Positions 9,801 through 17,834 of a stretch of DNA of 64,000 nt are shown here, piece by piece. The notes under the pieces are model-generated. The model saw only the letters and a list, made by a program, of their open reading frames with translations. It had not been told where the DNA came from and ran no database searches. Positions within the stretch are counted from its first letter, which is position 1. Each line of letters begins with the position of its first letter. The translations under genes were made by a program, and so were the position numbers. This stretch comes from Amycolatopsis rubida (GTDB lineage Bacteria > Actinomycetota > Actinomycetes > Mycobacteriales > Pseudonocardiaceae), in the NCBI RefSeq assembly GCF_900115345.1, contig NZ_FOWC01000006.1:62001-126000 (forward strand), written 5' to 3'.

Positions 9801-11138
9801 ACGGGGCGGCGGTTGTCCGTCGCGGATCTGTTCACCGCGCCGACGGTCGCGGAGCTGGCCGAAGTGGTCGCGGCGGCGCCGCCTATCCCAGAAGTCCATA
9901 GTGGACATAGCGCGGTTTCCGCGGCACAGCACCGGATGTGGTTTCTCGACCAGTTGTCGGGACCGTCCGCGACGTACACGATGTACGAGGCCTACCGATG
10001 CACGGGAGAGCTGGACGTCGAGGCATTGCGGCGCGCGTTGGCCGAGGTGGTCCGGCGACACGGGACCTTGCGGACGACGTTCCGGAGCCGTCGCGGCGAA
10101 CCGGAGCTGGTGGTGTCCGCCGAGGGTGAGATTCCGGTGACGGTGGCGGACGGGCCGGCGGAGGAGATCGTCGACGCGGAGCTTCGCCGGCCGTTCGATC
10201 TGGCTCGCGGGCCGTTGCTGCGGTGCACGGTGATCCGCGGCGAGCCCGGGCGGTTCACACTGCTCGCGGTGATCCACCACAGCATCGCCGACGACACCTC
10301 GATGGAGATCTTCTGGCGCGACCTCGCCGAATGCTACGCGGGGCGGGCGTCCGCGCTGCCGGAGCTGGCGGCGTTGTATGCCACGCCGGGCCAGGGCGGT
10401 CTCGAGTACTGGAAGTCGGCGTTGGCAGGTGCGCCGCCGGCGCTCGAACTTCCGGACAGCCTTCCGCGACCGGCCCGTCAAGCGCAGCTGGAAGGCACCG
10501 TCGAGTTTTCCGTGCCGCAGCACGTCATTAGTGCGCTCGAAGCCGTGGCGGCCGAGGCGGGCGCGACGGGGTTCATGGCTTTGCTCGCCGCGTTCGTCCT
10601 CGACTTGCGCCGGACGACGGGGCGAGACGATCTCGTCGTCGGCACCTTCGCAGGCAACCGGCCGTCGGTCGAGGCGGAAGACTTGATCGGGCTCTTCGTG
10701 AACACGCTCGCGTTGCGGGTGCGCGTACCTGGCGATCCGGCATATCCGGAGGTGCTCGCCGCGGTGCGGGAGGCGGTCGTCGGCGGGTTCCGGCATCAGG
10801 ACGTCCCGTTCGACCAGGTCGTGGCAGCGCTGCGGCCGCCGCGCGACCTGAGCCGGAATCCGGTGGCGCAGGTGGCGTTCCAGTCGCTCGGCTCGCTCTC
10901 CGGCCGGCTCCGGCTCGACGGCATCCGCGCCGAGCCGTGGCGGGCCGGGCAGGGCGGGAATCCGTTCGACGTGCTGGTGACAGTGCGCGAGCATCCCGAC
11001 GGGCTGGCCGGGACGCTGCATTACGACCGGGCGCTGTTCACCGAAGCCGCGGCGAAGACGATGGCCGACCGGTTCGTCCAGGTCGTGCGGACGGTCGCGG
11101 CGGCCCCGGGCACGCGCGGCTCGGAGCTGCCTGGATGA
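6816..11138 (+). CDS. NRPS: C-A(Ser)-T-C protein with an orphan C-terminal condensation domain
   Basis: About 1440 aa. The first C domain covers about residues 30-450 (VVHHIAYDG near 160). The A domain spans about 470-950 (YTSGSTGKPKG near 607, YGPTEAS, YRTGDR, PSGKIDRNALP) with pocket D-V-W-H-L-S-L-V-D-K, essentially the known serine code. The T domain carries LELGGRSL near 978, keeping the serine though the usual His before it is Arg. A second C domain (about 1030-1440) ends the protein; its motif is IHHSIADDTS, so the two His and the Asp are kept but the final Gly is Asp. No A-T follows, so this C domain must act on a carrier elsewhere, plausibly the A-T protein at 759-2582. The ATG at 6816 was preferred over an upstream one at 6786 because AGGGGGAG precedes it. 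Confidence 0.93.
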   Translation: MTTEQSRRDELLERYLSAAPAPAAPASAIRADRSRPLPLSPAQQRVWVLDRLRPGGTEYVVTAAWRLRGPLDVERLRTCWQTIVERHEILRTTYVERAGVPEQLVGEPGVDLAVQDVPAEDVEAVTREAASAPFDLARDRPLRVRVLRQSATEHVLLLVVHHIAYDGWSTSVVARELEALYAGEALPRLPVQYADFASWQRKHAASERVTEQVEFWRRRLDGVVPLTLPTDRPRPPVHDPRGDILRFTVDAGLGTAVAALGRTHRASTFMVLLAAYQILLSRYSGQEDVAVGTPVAGRTRAEAQDLVGLFLNTLVLRARVDGSVPFADFLDVVRRDTLDAYSRQDAPFERLADELVPDRDLSRNPLFQAMLVLQNTADAGFEAAGLRGEQVHSPWHSAKFDLTLEVTERPDGALDGVLEYPVALFDRSTVERIGGHFTELLRGIVANPGAPLADLPWLNAAEKAELAGWNETDVPFEAGTLLSLIAEGVAAGEAAVVAGGCEVSYAELDELSNQVARWLRACGVGLESVVGVRLERGVEMVVALVGILKAGAAYLPLDPDHPEDRLRFMVEDSGAEVVIEPGDLTALDQPRCPVDIVVRPENAAYVIYTSGSTGKPKGVVVEHRGIVNRLRWMQDEYGLTPRDRVLQKTPFGFDVSVWEFFWTLSVGATLVMARPGGHRDPEYLAEVLVAEGITTAHFVPSMLRAFLSGPVPRLPVRRVLCSGEALPDELAERFHRLVGAELHNLYGPTEASVDVTATRCLPGEAVTIGHPIAHTRIHLLDGELTIAGVQLARGYLNRPALTAEKFVPNPFAETPGERLYRTGDRARRRADGAFEYLGRFDHQVKIHGNRIELGEVEAALHSHPMIAAAAAAVHDDRLVAYCVYRAGAAPSTSELRARLARTLPESMLPAVWTSLAALPLTPSGKIDRNALPAPDGTRPALAAGYVEPRNAAEAAIAEIWADVLGIGPVGVHDPFLELGGRSLAAARICARVSRGTGRRLSVADLFTAPTVAELAEVVAAAPPIPEVHSGHSAVSAAQHRMWFLDQLSGPSATYTMYEAYRCTGELDVEALRRALAEVVRRHGTLRTTFRSRRGEPELVVSAEGEIPVTVADGPAEEIVDAELRRPFDLARGPLLRCTVIRGEPGRFTLLAVIHHSIADDTSMEIFWRDLAECYAGRASALPELAALYATPGQGGLEYWKSALAGAPPALELPDSLPRPARQAQLEGTVEFSVPQHVISALEAVAAEAGATGFMALLAAFVLDLRRTTGRDDLVVGTFAGNRPSVEAEDLIGLFVNTLALRVRVPGDPAYPEVLAAVREAVVGGFRHQDVPFDQVVAALRPPRDLSRNPVAQVAFQSLGSLSGRLRLDGIRAEPWRAGQGGNPFDVLVTVREHPDGLAGTLHYDRALFTEAAAKTMADRFVQVVRTVAAAPGTRGSELPG

Positions 11139-11160
11139 GCGGATCTCCTACACTGGACGG

Positions 11161-11376
11161 GTGGACGGCGAGGCGGCGTACCGGCCGCAGCTCGGCGAAC
11201 GCGAGCTGCGGGTGCTCCGGCTCGTCGCCGAGGGGTACAGCAACAGCGAGATCGCGGCCGAACTCGGCTGGTCGGAGCACACCGTGAAGAACGCGCTGTA
11301 CGACCTGATGGCCCGGCTGGGAGTGCGGAACCGGGCGCACGCGGCGGCTTACGCGGTGCGGAACGGGCTGATCTAG
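11161..11376 (+). CDS. Small free-standing LuxR-type DNA-binding protein
   Basis: A 71-aa protein from a GTG start that is almost entirely a GerE/LuxR helix-turn-helix: GERELRVLRLVAEGYSNSEI, then LGWSEHTVKNALYDLM and a tail ending AVRNGLI. There is no receiver or sensor domain. It starts 22 bp after the C-A-T-C NRPS stop on the same strand and converges on another LuxR-type regulator (11570-12157) whose tail is very similar (RNRAHAVAFAVRQGLI against RNRAHAAAYAVRNGLI). Single-domain LuxR proteins can act as regulators or bind paralogues; the target here is unknown. Confidence 0.85.
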   Translation: MDGEAAYRPQLGERELRVLRLVAEGYSNSEIAAELGWSEHTVKNALYDLMARLGVRNRAHAAAYAVRNGLI

Positions 11377-11441
11377 GGCAGCGCTGGGGACCCGGCGGCC
11401 GGGCGGATTTTCCTGGCAGGGGACGAGGGGTTGGCTCGTCC

Positions 11442-11513
11442 GTGCCGCGGTGCCGCGGTGCCGCGGTGCCGCGGTGCCGCGGTGCCGCGGTGCCGCGGTG
11501 CCGCCGTGCCGCC
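11442..11513. repeat. 8-bp tandem repeat (GTGCCGCG)n
   Basis: Seven perfect copies of GTGCCGCG (11442-11497) followed by two variants GTGCCGCC. It lies between two convergent LuxR-type genes and is not part of a supported coding frame. Slippage at such a repeat would be expected to vary between strains. Confidence 0.95.
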
Positions 11514-11569
11514 CGGTGCGGACAGCGGGCAGCGGAAATCACGCGACGATGCCGACTCCGGCGCAGCCC

Positions 11570-12157
11570 CTAAATCAGCCCTTGCCGCACCGCGAACGCC
11601 ACCGCGTGCGCCCGGTTCCGCAACCGCAGCCGGTGTGTGATGTCGTGCACGATCGTCGTCACCGTCCGGGCCGAATAGGCCAGCGCGGAAGCGATCTCGG
11701 CGGTCTCATGCCCGTCCGCGACCATCCGCAGGACGTCGCGTTCACGCGCGTCCAAGGTCGGCGCGGCAGGGGCCGCCTGCCGGGCGTCGAACAGGTCGCT
11801 CAGCAGATCCGGCGGCATCGTGCCGTGGCCGGTCGCGGCCGCGCGGACAGCGGAGACCAGCGTTTGTTCGCACGCCTGCTCCCGCCGCAACACCCCGCAA
11901 GCGCCCGCCTCGATCGCGCGTGCCGCGCGGGGTGCGTCGACTTTGCCGGTCACCACCAGCACGGTGGCGTTGCGTTCCTTGGCCGTCCGGATCGCCTCGA
12001 CGGCCGCGTCGTCGACCTCGTCGACCGCCAGCACCGCGACTCCGCCGTCGGCGCCGGCGAATTCGCCGCGGCCGTAGAGCGCGCTTTCCAGTCCGGCGCG
12101 CAGGAACGGGTCGGCGGCGAGCACGCGCACCGGGACGGTTCGTTCGAGGGTGGTCAT
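11570..12157 (-). CDS. LuxR/NarL-type regulator with a degenerate receiver domain
   Basis: 195 aa. The N-terminal 120 residues have a receiver-like fold pattern (VRVLAADPFLRAGL, VLVVTG, EAGACGVLRREQ), but the usual acidic pair is reduced to one Asp, the phospho-acceptor LxDxxMP is not recognisable and the conserved Lys is Arg, so phosphorylation control is doubtful. Residues about 130-195 form a GerE helix-turn-helix (LDARERDVLRMVADGHETAE). The start codon overlaps the MFS stop as ATGA, making it the last gene of the KMO-NRPS-exporter operon. It probably regulates this cluster. Confidence 0.85.
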   Translation of the reverse strand: MTTLERTVPVRVLAADPFLRAGLESALYGRGEFAGADGGVAVLAVDEVDDAAVEAIRTAKERNATVLVVTGKVDAPRAARAIEAGACGVLRREQACEQTLVSAVRAAATGHGTMPPDLLSDLFDARQAAPAAPTLDARERDVLRMVADGHETAEIASALAYSARTVTTIVHDITHRLRLRNRAHAVAFAVRQGLI

Positions 12158-13479
12158 TTTCCCTTTTCCTCTCGGCTCGCCGCCACCGCGACGGGTTCTT
12201 CGAGCAGGTCCGGCAGGTCTTCCGCGCGCCGCAGCGAGGGGCGGGCGGCCAGGCAGCCCAGCACGACCAGCAACAGTCCGGCGAGCAGGAACATCAGGGC
12301 CATGCCCCGGCCGGGGCCGGTGCCGATCAGCCGCCCGACCGAACCGGCCAGTGCTCCGTCCGGGCGCATGAGCGGTTCGAACACGCCGTCGGCGAGCGGG
12401 CCGGCGACGAGGTACGCGACCGGGCTCGCGGCCTGCGACACGGCCCGCGAGGTCGCCATGACCTTGCCGAGGTTCGCCGGGTCGACCTTGCTCTGCAGCA
12501 CGGTCTGCGCGGTTCCGGTGATCACCGGCAGGGTGAACAGGAAGAACGGCCCGATCGCGATCACCAGCGCCAGCGACGGCGCCAGCGCGTGGACGGCCAG
12601 CGCGATCCCGCCGAACGCCATGAACGCGGCGATCCCGCGCATCCGCTTCCTGGGCCCGCCCCAGACGCCCATCACGAGGCTTCCGGCGAACAGTCCGCAG
12701 CCGCCCGCGAACACCTGGAAGCCGAGTCCGGCGGGGCTGGCGAAGGACAGCACCAGCGGCCGCACGAGCGTCCCGGCGATGCCGAAGCAGAAGTAGAACC
12801 CGGCCAGGACGCCGAGCAGGCCGGTCAGCCCGGGGCGGCGGCGCAGTTCCGCCCAGCCCGCCGGAACCTGCCGCCAGATCGACGGGCCGCCCGGTTCGGG
12901 GGCGGCGGTGCGCACGGCGGCGCCGGGGAGCGGGACCAGCGCGACGACCAGCAGCGACGCGGCGAACGTCACGAGGTCGATCAGCACCACCCCGCGCAGG
13001 CCGGTGAGCGCCAGCAGCGTCCCGGCGACGACCGGTGCGGCGATCTGCGCGCTGAACACCACCTGGGACAGCCCGTTCGCCCGGCTGAGGTGCTGTTTCG
13101 GCACCAGCAGGGGAATCATCGCGCTGAAGGTGACCTGCTGGAGGGTTCCGCACATCGCGGTCAAGGCGGTCACGACGTAGACGTGCCAGGCCCGCAGCTG
13201 GTCCGCGTCGATCAGCAACGCCAGTGCGCCGAGCGAAGCGAGCGCGACGCAGTCCGCGGCGACGAGGATCCGGCGGCGGTGCCACCGGTCGGCCAGCGCG
13301 CCCGCGAACGGCGCGATCAGCAGCGCCGGGATCGCGCCGGACAGCATGATCAGCGCGAACTGGGTGGCCGAACCGGACCGCTCGTAGGTCCAGACGCCGA
13401 GCACGAACCCGGTCAGCGCGGAGCCGACGATCGAGACCAGCTGGGCCGACCAGAGGAGGACGAATCCCCGCGTTCCCAT
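12154..13479 (-). CDS. MFS exporter (DHA3-like)
   Basis: 441-aa membrane protein with about 12 hydrophobic segments. Features include an N-terminal LLWSAQLVSIVGSAL and the loop GALADRWHRRRIL, the signature between helices 2 and 3 of major facilitator drug/proton antiporters. The C-terminal 20 residues are charged and cytoplasmic-looking. The ATG at 13479 lies five bases after the NRPS stop with GGAAGGAGC before it. The position between the reductase-ending NRPS and the regulator suggests export of, and possibly self-resistance to, the NRPS product. Confidence 0.92.
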   Translation of the reverse strand: MGTRGFVLLWSAQLVSIVGSALTGFVLGVWTYERSGSATQFALIMLSGAIPALLIAPFAGALADRWHRRRILVAADCVALASLGALALLIDADQLRAWHVYVVTALTAMCGTLQQVTFSAMIPLLVPKQHLSRANGLSQVVFSAQIAAPVVAGTLLALTGLRGVVLIDLVTFAASLLVVALVPLPGAAVRTAAPEPGGPSIWRQVPAGWAELRRRPGLTGLLGVLAGFYFCFGIAGTLVRPLVLSFASPAGLGFQVFAGGCGLFAGSLVMGVWGGPRKRMRGIAAFMAFGGIALAVHALAPSLALVIAIGPFFLFTLPVITGTAQTVLQSKVDPANLGKVMATSRAVSQAASPVAYLVAGPLADGVFEPLMRPDGALAGSVGRLIGTGPGRGMALMFLLAGLLLVVLGCLAARPSLRRAEDLPDLLEEPVAVAASREEKGK

Positions 13480-13484
13480 CGTGG

Positions 13485-16400
13485 TCAACGGTGCTCCTTC
13501 CGGGGGGCGGCGGGAAGGTGCCCGATGCGGACGTAATGCGCCAGATACCGTTGCAGCAGCACGCGATCCGCGGCCGGGCACACCAGCCCGCCCGCCGCGA
13601 CCACCACCTCGGTGTGCGAACAGTCGAAGACCGTCCGCCGGGGCGGCGACGTCCGTTCGATCATCGCCGTGATCGCGCTCAGCGCCGGGTCCGCCGTCTC
13701 GGCGGCAGCCGAGGCCAGCGCGGAGTGCCACGCCTCGAACGGAATCGCCTCGATCGGGTAGCCGAACTCGCGCAATCCGGCGACGACCTCGCCGAACCGC
13801 ATCGTGCGCTGGTTGTGGAAGTGGAAATCGCAGCCGTATCCGGCGCGCCGCCGCGAAAGATGGCCGATGGCGGCGGCGACGTGGTCGACCGGAGCCATGT
13901 CCTCCTCGACGGCGAAGTCCTCCGCCGGCGCGGAGCCGAGCAGCACCAGGCAGCGCAGCAGGTTCGCGAACCGGTCGCCGAGCGGGCCGATGCCGGTCCG
14001 GCTGTGCCCGGTCACCCGGGCGGGGCGATGGACGGTCACCGGCAGGCCGCGTTCGCGCGCGGCCCTGGCCAGCCGGTCGGCGGCCCATTTGCTTTGCTCG
14101 TAGCCGCGGTCCAGCCCGGCGGGGTCGTCGGGCGGGATGTCTTCGGTGATCACCGCGTCGCGCTCCAGCGGGTAGACGCCCAGCGACGACACCAGATGCA
14201 CTGGGGTGCCGCCTCGGCTGGCGAGCCGCAGCAACTCGGTGGTGCCGAGGACGTTGCCAGGTCGCAGCTGCGCGTATGGGCGCAGGAAGTTCGCTTCGCC
14301 GCCGCAATGGAAGATGACGTCGAGGTCCGCGGCGACCGCATCCAGTTCGGCCGCGGGCAAACCCAGCCGCGGGGCGCCGAGGTCGCCGGGGACGGCGATG
14401 ATCCGGCGGCGGAAGCGCTCGTCCCACAGCAGGTGGTCCCGCAGCACCTGCTCGATCCGGGCGGCGCCTTCGGCGGCGCCGGCGGCCCGGACCAGGCAGC
14501 GCACCACGACGTCGCTGTGCCGCAGCAGATCGGCGAGCAGGTGCGGCCCCAGGAACCCGGACGCCCCGGTGAGCAGGGCGATCCGCGGGGCCATCGCGCG
14601 CTGGATCGCGACCTCGGCCTGCGCGGGAGTGCACCGCGTGTCGATGTCGGCGGGCAGCACGGCGTCGGCGAGCACCTCGGCGAGGCGGTCGTCCTCGCGG
14701 TAGCCGGGCGCGCGGACGGCCTCGGCGAAGGCGGCGAGAGTGCTGGCTTCGAAGAGAGTCCGCACGGGGACCTCGACGTCCAGTTCCGCGCGGACCTTCG
14801 CCATCAGCGTCCCGGCCAGCAGGGAATGCCCGCCGCGCAGGAAGAAGTCGTCGTCGCGGCCGATGCGGTCCACGTCCAGCACCGCGGCCCAGATCGCGGC
14901 CAGCCGCTGTTCCAGTTCGCCTTCGGGTTCGGCGAACGCGGACGTCGTGGTGCCGGCGGGTTCGGGCAGCGCGCGGTGGTCGACCTTGCCGTGGGCGTTC
15001 AGCGGCAACTCCGGGAGCACCGCGAAAGCGTCCGGGACCAGGTAGCCGGGCAGCGCGGCGCGGAGCGCGGAACGGACGGACAGCGGATCGACGTCGCCGG
15101 CGAGGTAGGCGACCAGCCGGTCCGCGCGGGCGGTGACCAGGACGTCCCGGACCCCGGGGTGGCGCCGGCAGGCCGCTTCGACCTCGGCCGGTTCGATGCG
15201 GTGGCCGCGGACCTTCAGCTGCCGGTCGACGCGGCCGAGGAACTCCAGCCGTCCTTCGCCGTCGAGGCGGGCGAGGTCGCCGGTGCGGTACATCCGCGCG
15301 CCGGGGGCCGGGGAGAACGGGTCCGGGACGAATTTCTCCGCGGTCGCGCCGGGCCGGTCCCGGTAGCCGCGGGCCGGGGCGTCGCCGCCGAGGCAGAGTT
15401 CGCCGGGGACACCGGGCAGCACCGCACGCAGCAGGTCGTCGACGACGTAGGCGCGGACGTGGGGGAGCGGATCGCCGATCGGCAGCTGCACCCGGCCGTC
15501 GAGTTCGTCGGCGTCGAAGGTGAGATAGCTGGTCGCGCAAACGGTTGCTTCGGTCGGGCCGTAGTGATTGTGCAGTTCGACGCGGCCGCCGGTGAGTGCT
15601 GCCCACGTCTGCGCAACGGTCGTCGGGACTGCTTCGCCGCCGACCATCATCGTCCGCAGCGGACAGTCGAACGGGGTGTCTTCCACGGCCAGTTCGGCCA
15701 CCCACTTCTGCCACAGCGCGGAAGCGGTGTCCACCATGGTGATCCCGTGGTCGCGGCAGAGCCGGACGAGGCCCGGGCCGGTGAGCGACGCCGGGTCGCG
15801 CCAGGGCAGGACGGTCGCGCCGGAGACCAGCGCGGGGAAGATGTCGCCCGCAGCGGCGTCGAAGGTCAGCGGCGGGATCATCAGCACCCGTTCGCCGGGG
15901 CCGAATCCGTGCAGCTTCCGGAAGGATTCGGCCAGTTCGGCGAGCGCGCCATGGCATACGGCGACGGGTTTCGCGGCGCCGGTCGAGCCGGAGGTGTAGA
16001 TGACGTAGGCCAGGTCGCCCGGTCCCAGCGGGAGTTCCGGCGCGGGACTGGCTTCCGGGAGGCGGTCGGGGTGCAGCACCGGGCCGTCGAACGGGAGGTC
16101 GTGGTCAGTGATCAGGGCGGCTGGAGCGGCGTCGGCCAGGAGCCCGGCCAGCCGCGCGGGCGGATGCCCGGGGTCGAGCGGAAGGTACGCGGCACCGGCC
16201 AGCAGGACGCCGAGCAAGCCGGTGATCGCGCCCGTTGACAGGCCGAGTGCGACGAGGTCTCCGCGCCGGACGCCGGAAGCGTGCAAGGCAGCGGTGATGC
16301 GGCGGGCTTGGGAAACCAGTTCGGCATAGGTGAGGCGGCCGTCGTCCTCGACGGCGATGGCGTCCGGAGTCCGCGCGGCCTGGCCGGTGATGAGCGTGGT

Positions 16401-17834
16401 GACCAGAGTGCCGTCGGAGACCACCGGCGGGGCCGGATGGCCGCCGTTGCGCAGCCGGGTCCGCTCCTCGGCGGACAGTGCGTCCACTGTGGACACGGGA
16501 GCGTCCGGGGCGGCGAGCATGGCCCGCAGCAGGTGTTCGTACTGGCCGGCGAACCGGGCGACGGTGGCGGCGTCGAACAGGTCGGTCGCGTAGTCGAGCC
16601 GTCCTTCGATGCCGTCGGGAGCGGTCGCCAGCGCGAGGGTCAGGTCGAAGCGCGCGGTGGTCACCGGGAGGTCGAGCCAGTCCGCGCGGATGCCGGGCAG
16701 TTCGAGCCCGGCTCCGGCCGAGTTGAGCACGAACATCGCCTGGAACACCGGGTTGTGGCTGAGATCGCGGGCAGGCCGCAGGTCTCGCGCCACTCGTTCC
16801 CAGGGATAGCTCTGGTGCTCCAGCGCGCCGAGGCAGGCGTCCTGCACCCGCGCGAGCACTTCGGCGACGGTCGGATCGCCGGTCAGCCGGGTCCGGACGG
16901 CGACGGTGTTGGCGAACATCCCGACGCACTGTTCGATCCCCGGCACGGTCTCGTCGCGCATCGGCATGCCGACCACCACGTCGTCCTGACCGGCATGGCG
17001 GGCCAGCAGGAGCACGTAGGCGGTCAGCAGCACGGTGTTGGCGGTGACGCCGTGCCGGTGGCAGAAGGCGGCGAGGTCGGCGGACAGGTGGAAGGAATGA
17101 CCGTTGCCGCGAAAGGATTCGGCGGGCGGACGCGGTCGGTCGGCCGGCAGTTCCAGCAACGCCGGGGCGTCGTGGAGTTGTTCGCGCCAGTACCGCTCGC
17201 CCGCTTCCAGCGGTTTGGTCGCCTGCCAGGCCGCGTAATCGCCGTACCGCACGGGCGGTTCGGGCAGGGCCGGAGCGTTCGCCGGGTAGAGCGCGGACAG
17301 TTCGCGCAGCAGGACGCCGACAGACGCGGCGTCGGCGACGATGTGGTGCAGCGTCAGCACGAACAGGTGCACGTCGTCGGCAAGGGCGACCAGCAGGCCG
17401 CGCACGAGCGGGGGCCTGGCCAGGTCGAACGGGCGGGCTCGTTCATCGGCGAGCACCTGGTCCGCGGACTCCGGCGCTCCGCGGAGGTCGGCATAGGACA
17501 GTTCCGGTGCGGTTCCGGGCAGGGCCGGAATCTGTACCGGCTCGCCGCCGGATTCGGCGAACCCGGCTCGCAGCGCCTCGTGCCGCTCGACGACCGTCGC
17601 CAGCGCCCGGCGCAGCGCCTCGACGTCGAGTGGGCCGGCAAGCCGCCACGACTGGGAGATCGTGTACACGCCGTCGCGCGCGCCGAGCCGGTCCAGGAAC
17701 CACAACTGCCGTTGAGCGGGCAGCAGCGGGACGGGGGCGTCGCCGGTCCGGCGGGGGATCGAGCCGGTCGCGGCGCCGAGGCCGTCGCGCGCGGCGAGCA
17801 GCCGGAACAGCTGCTCTCGCTCGGGGTGCGTCAT
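13485..17834 (-). CDS. NRPS: C-A-T-TD module with terminal thioester reductase
   Basis: 1449 aa. C domain about 25-440, with LTLHHIVADAAS near 163, i.e. HHxxxDA instead of HHxxxDG. A domain about 455-930 (YTSGSTGAAKP near 613, HYGPTEAT, YRTGDL, AHGKVDHRALP) with pocket D-A-G-D-M-G-H-V-C-K, not a code I can assign. T domain LRGGHSLLAG near 1002. Reductase domain about 1060-1449: the NADPH loop LLTGASGFLGPHLLAD near 1086 and the short-chain-dehydrogenase-type YEQSK near 1244. TD domains release the chain by reduction to an aldehyde or, after a second reduction, an alcohol. The start ATG overlaps the upstream NRPS stop (ATGA), so this module follows it in the operon and is the likely last module of the assembly line. 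Confidence 0.95.
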   Translation of the reverse strand: MTHPEREQLFRLLAARDGLGAATGSIPRRTGDAPVPLLPAQRQLWFLDRLGARDGVYTISQSWRLAGPLDVEALRRALATVVERHEALRAGFAESGGEPVQIPALPGTAPELSYADLRGAPESADQVLADERARPFDLARPPLVRGLLVALADDVHLFVLTLHHIVADAASVGVLLRELSALYPANAPALPEPPVRYGDYAAWQATKPLEAGERYWREQLHDAPALLELPADRPRPPAESFRGNGHSFHLSADLAAFCHRHGVTANTVLLTAYVLLLARHAGQDDVVVGMPMRDETVPGIEQCVGMFANTVAVRTRLTGDPTVAEVLARVQDACLGALEHQSYPWERVARDLRPARDLSHNPVFQAMFVLNSAGAGLELPGIRADWLDLPVTTARFDLTLALATAPDGIEGRLDYATDLFDAATVARFAGQYEHLLRAMLAAPDAPVSTVDALSAEERTRLRNGGHPAPPVVSDGTLVTTLITGQAARTPDAIAVEDDGRLTYAELVSQARRITAALHASGVRRGDLVALGLSTGAITGLLGVLLAGAAYLPLDPGHPPARLAGLLADAAPAALITDHDLPFDGPVLHPDRLPEASPAPELPLGPGDLAYVIYTSGSTGAAKPVAVCHGALAELAESFRKLHGFGPGERVLMIPPLTFDAAAGDIFPALVSGATVLPWRDPASLTGPGLVRLCRDHGITMVDTASALWQKWVAELAVEDTPFDCPLRTMMVGGEAVPTTVAQTWAALTGGRVELHNHYGPTEATVCATSYLTFDADELDGRVQLPIGDPLPHVRAYVVDDLLRAVLPGVPGELCLGGDAPARGYRDRPGATAEKFVPDPFSPAPGARMYRTGDLARLDGEGRLEFLGRVDRQLKVRGHRIEPAEVEAACRRHPGVRDVLVTARADRLVAYLAGDVDPLSVRSALRAALPGYLVPDAFAVLPELPLNAHGKVDHRALPEPAGTTTSAFAEPEGELEQRLAAIWAAVLDVDRIGRDDDFFLRGGHSLLAGTLMAKVRAELDVEVPVRTLFEASTLAAFAEAVRAPGYREDDRLAEVLADAVLPADIDTRCTPAQAEVAIQRAMAPRIALLTGASGFLGPHLLADLLRHSDVVVRCLVRAAGAAEGAARIEQVLRDHLLWDERFRRRIIAVPGDLGAPRLGLPAAELDAVAADLDVIFHCGGEANFLRPYAQLRPGNVLGTTELLRLASRGGTPVHLVSSLGVYPLERDAVITEDIPPDDPAGLDRGYEQSKWAADRLARAARERGLPVTVHRPARVTGHSRTGIGPLGDRFANLLRCLVLLGSAPAEDFAVEEDMAPVDHVAAAIGHLSRRRAGYGCDFHFHNQRTMRFGEVVAGLREFGYPIEAIPFEAWHSALASAAAETADPALSAITAMIERTSPPRRTVFDCSHTEVVVAAGGLVCPAADRVLLQRYLAHYVRIGHLPAAPRKEHR

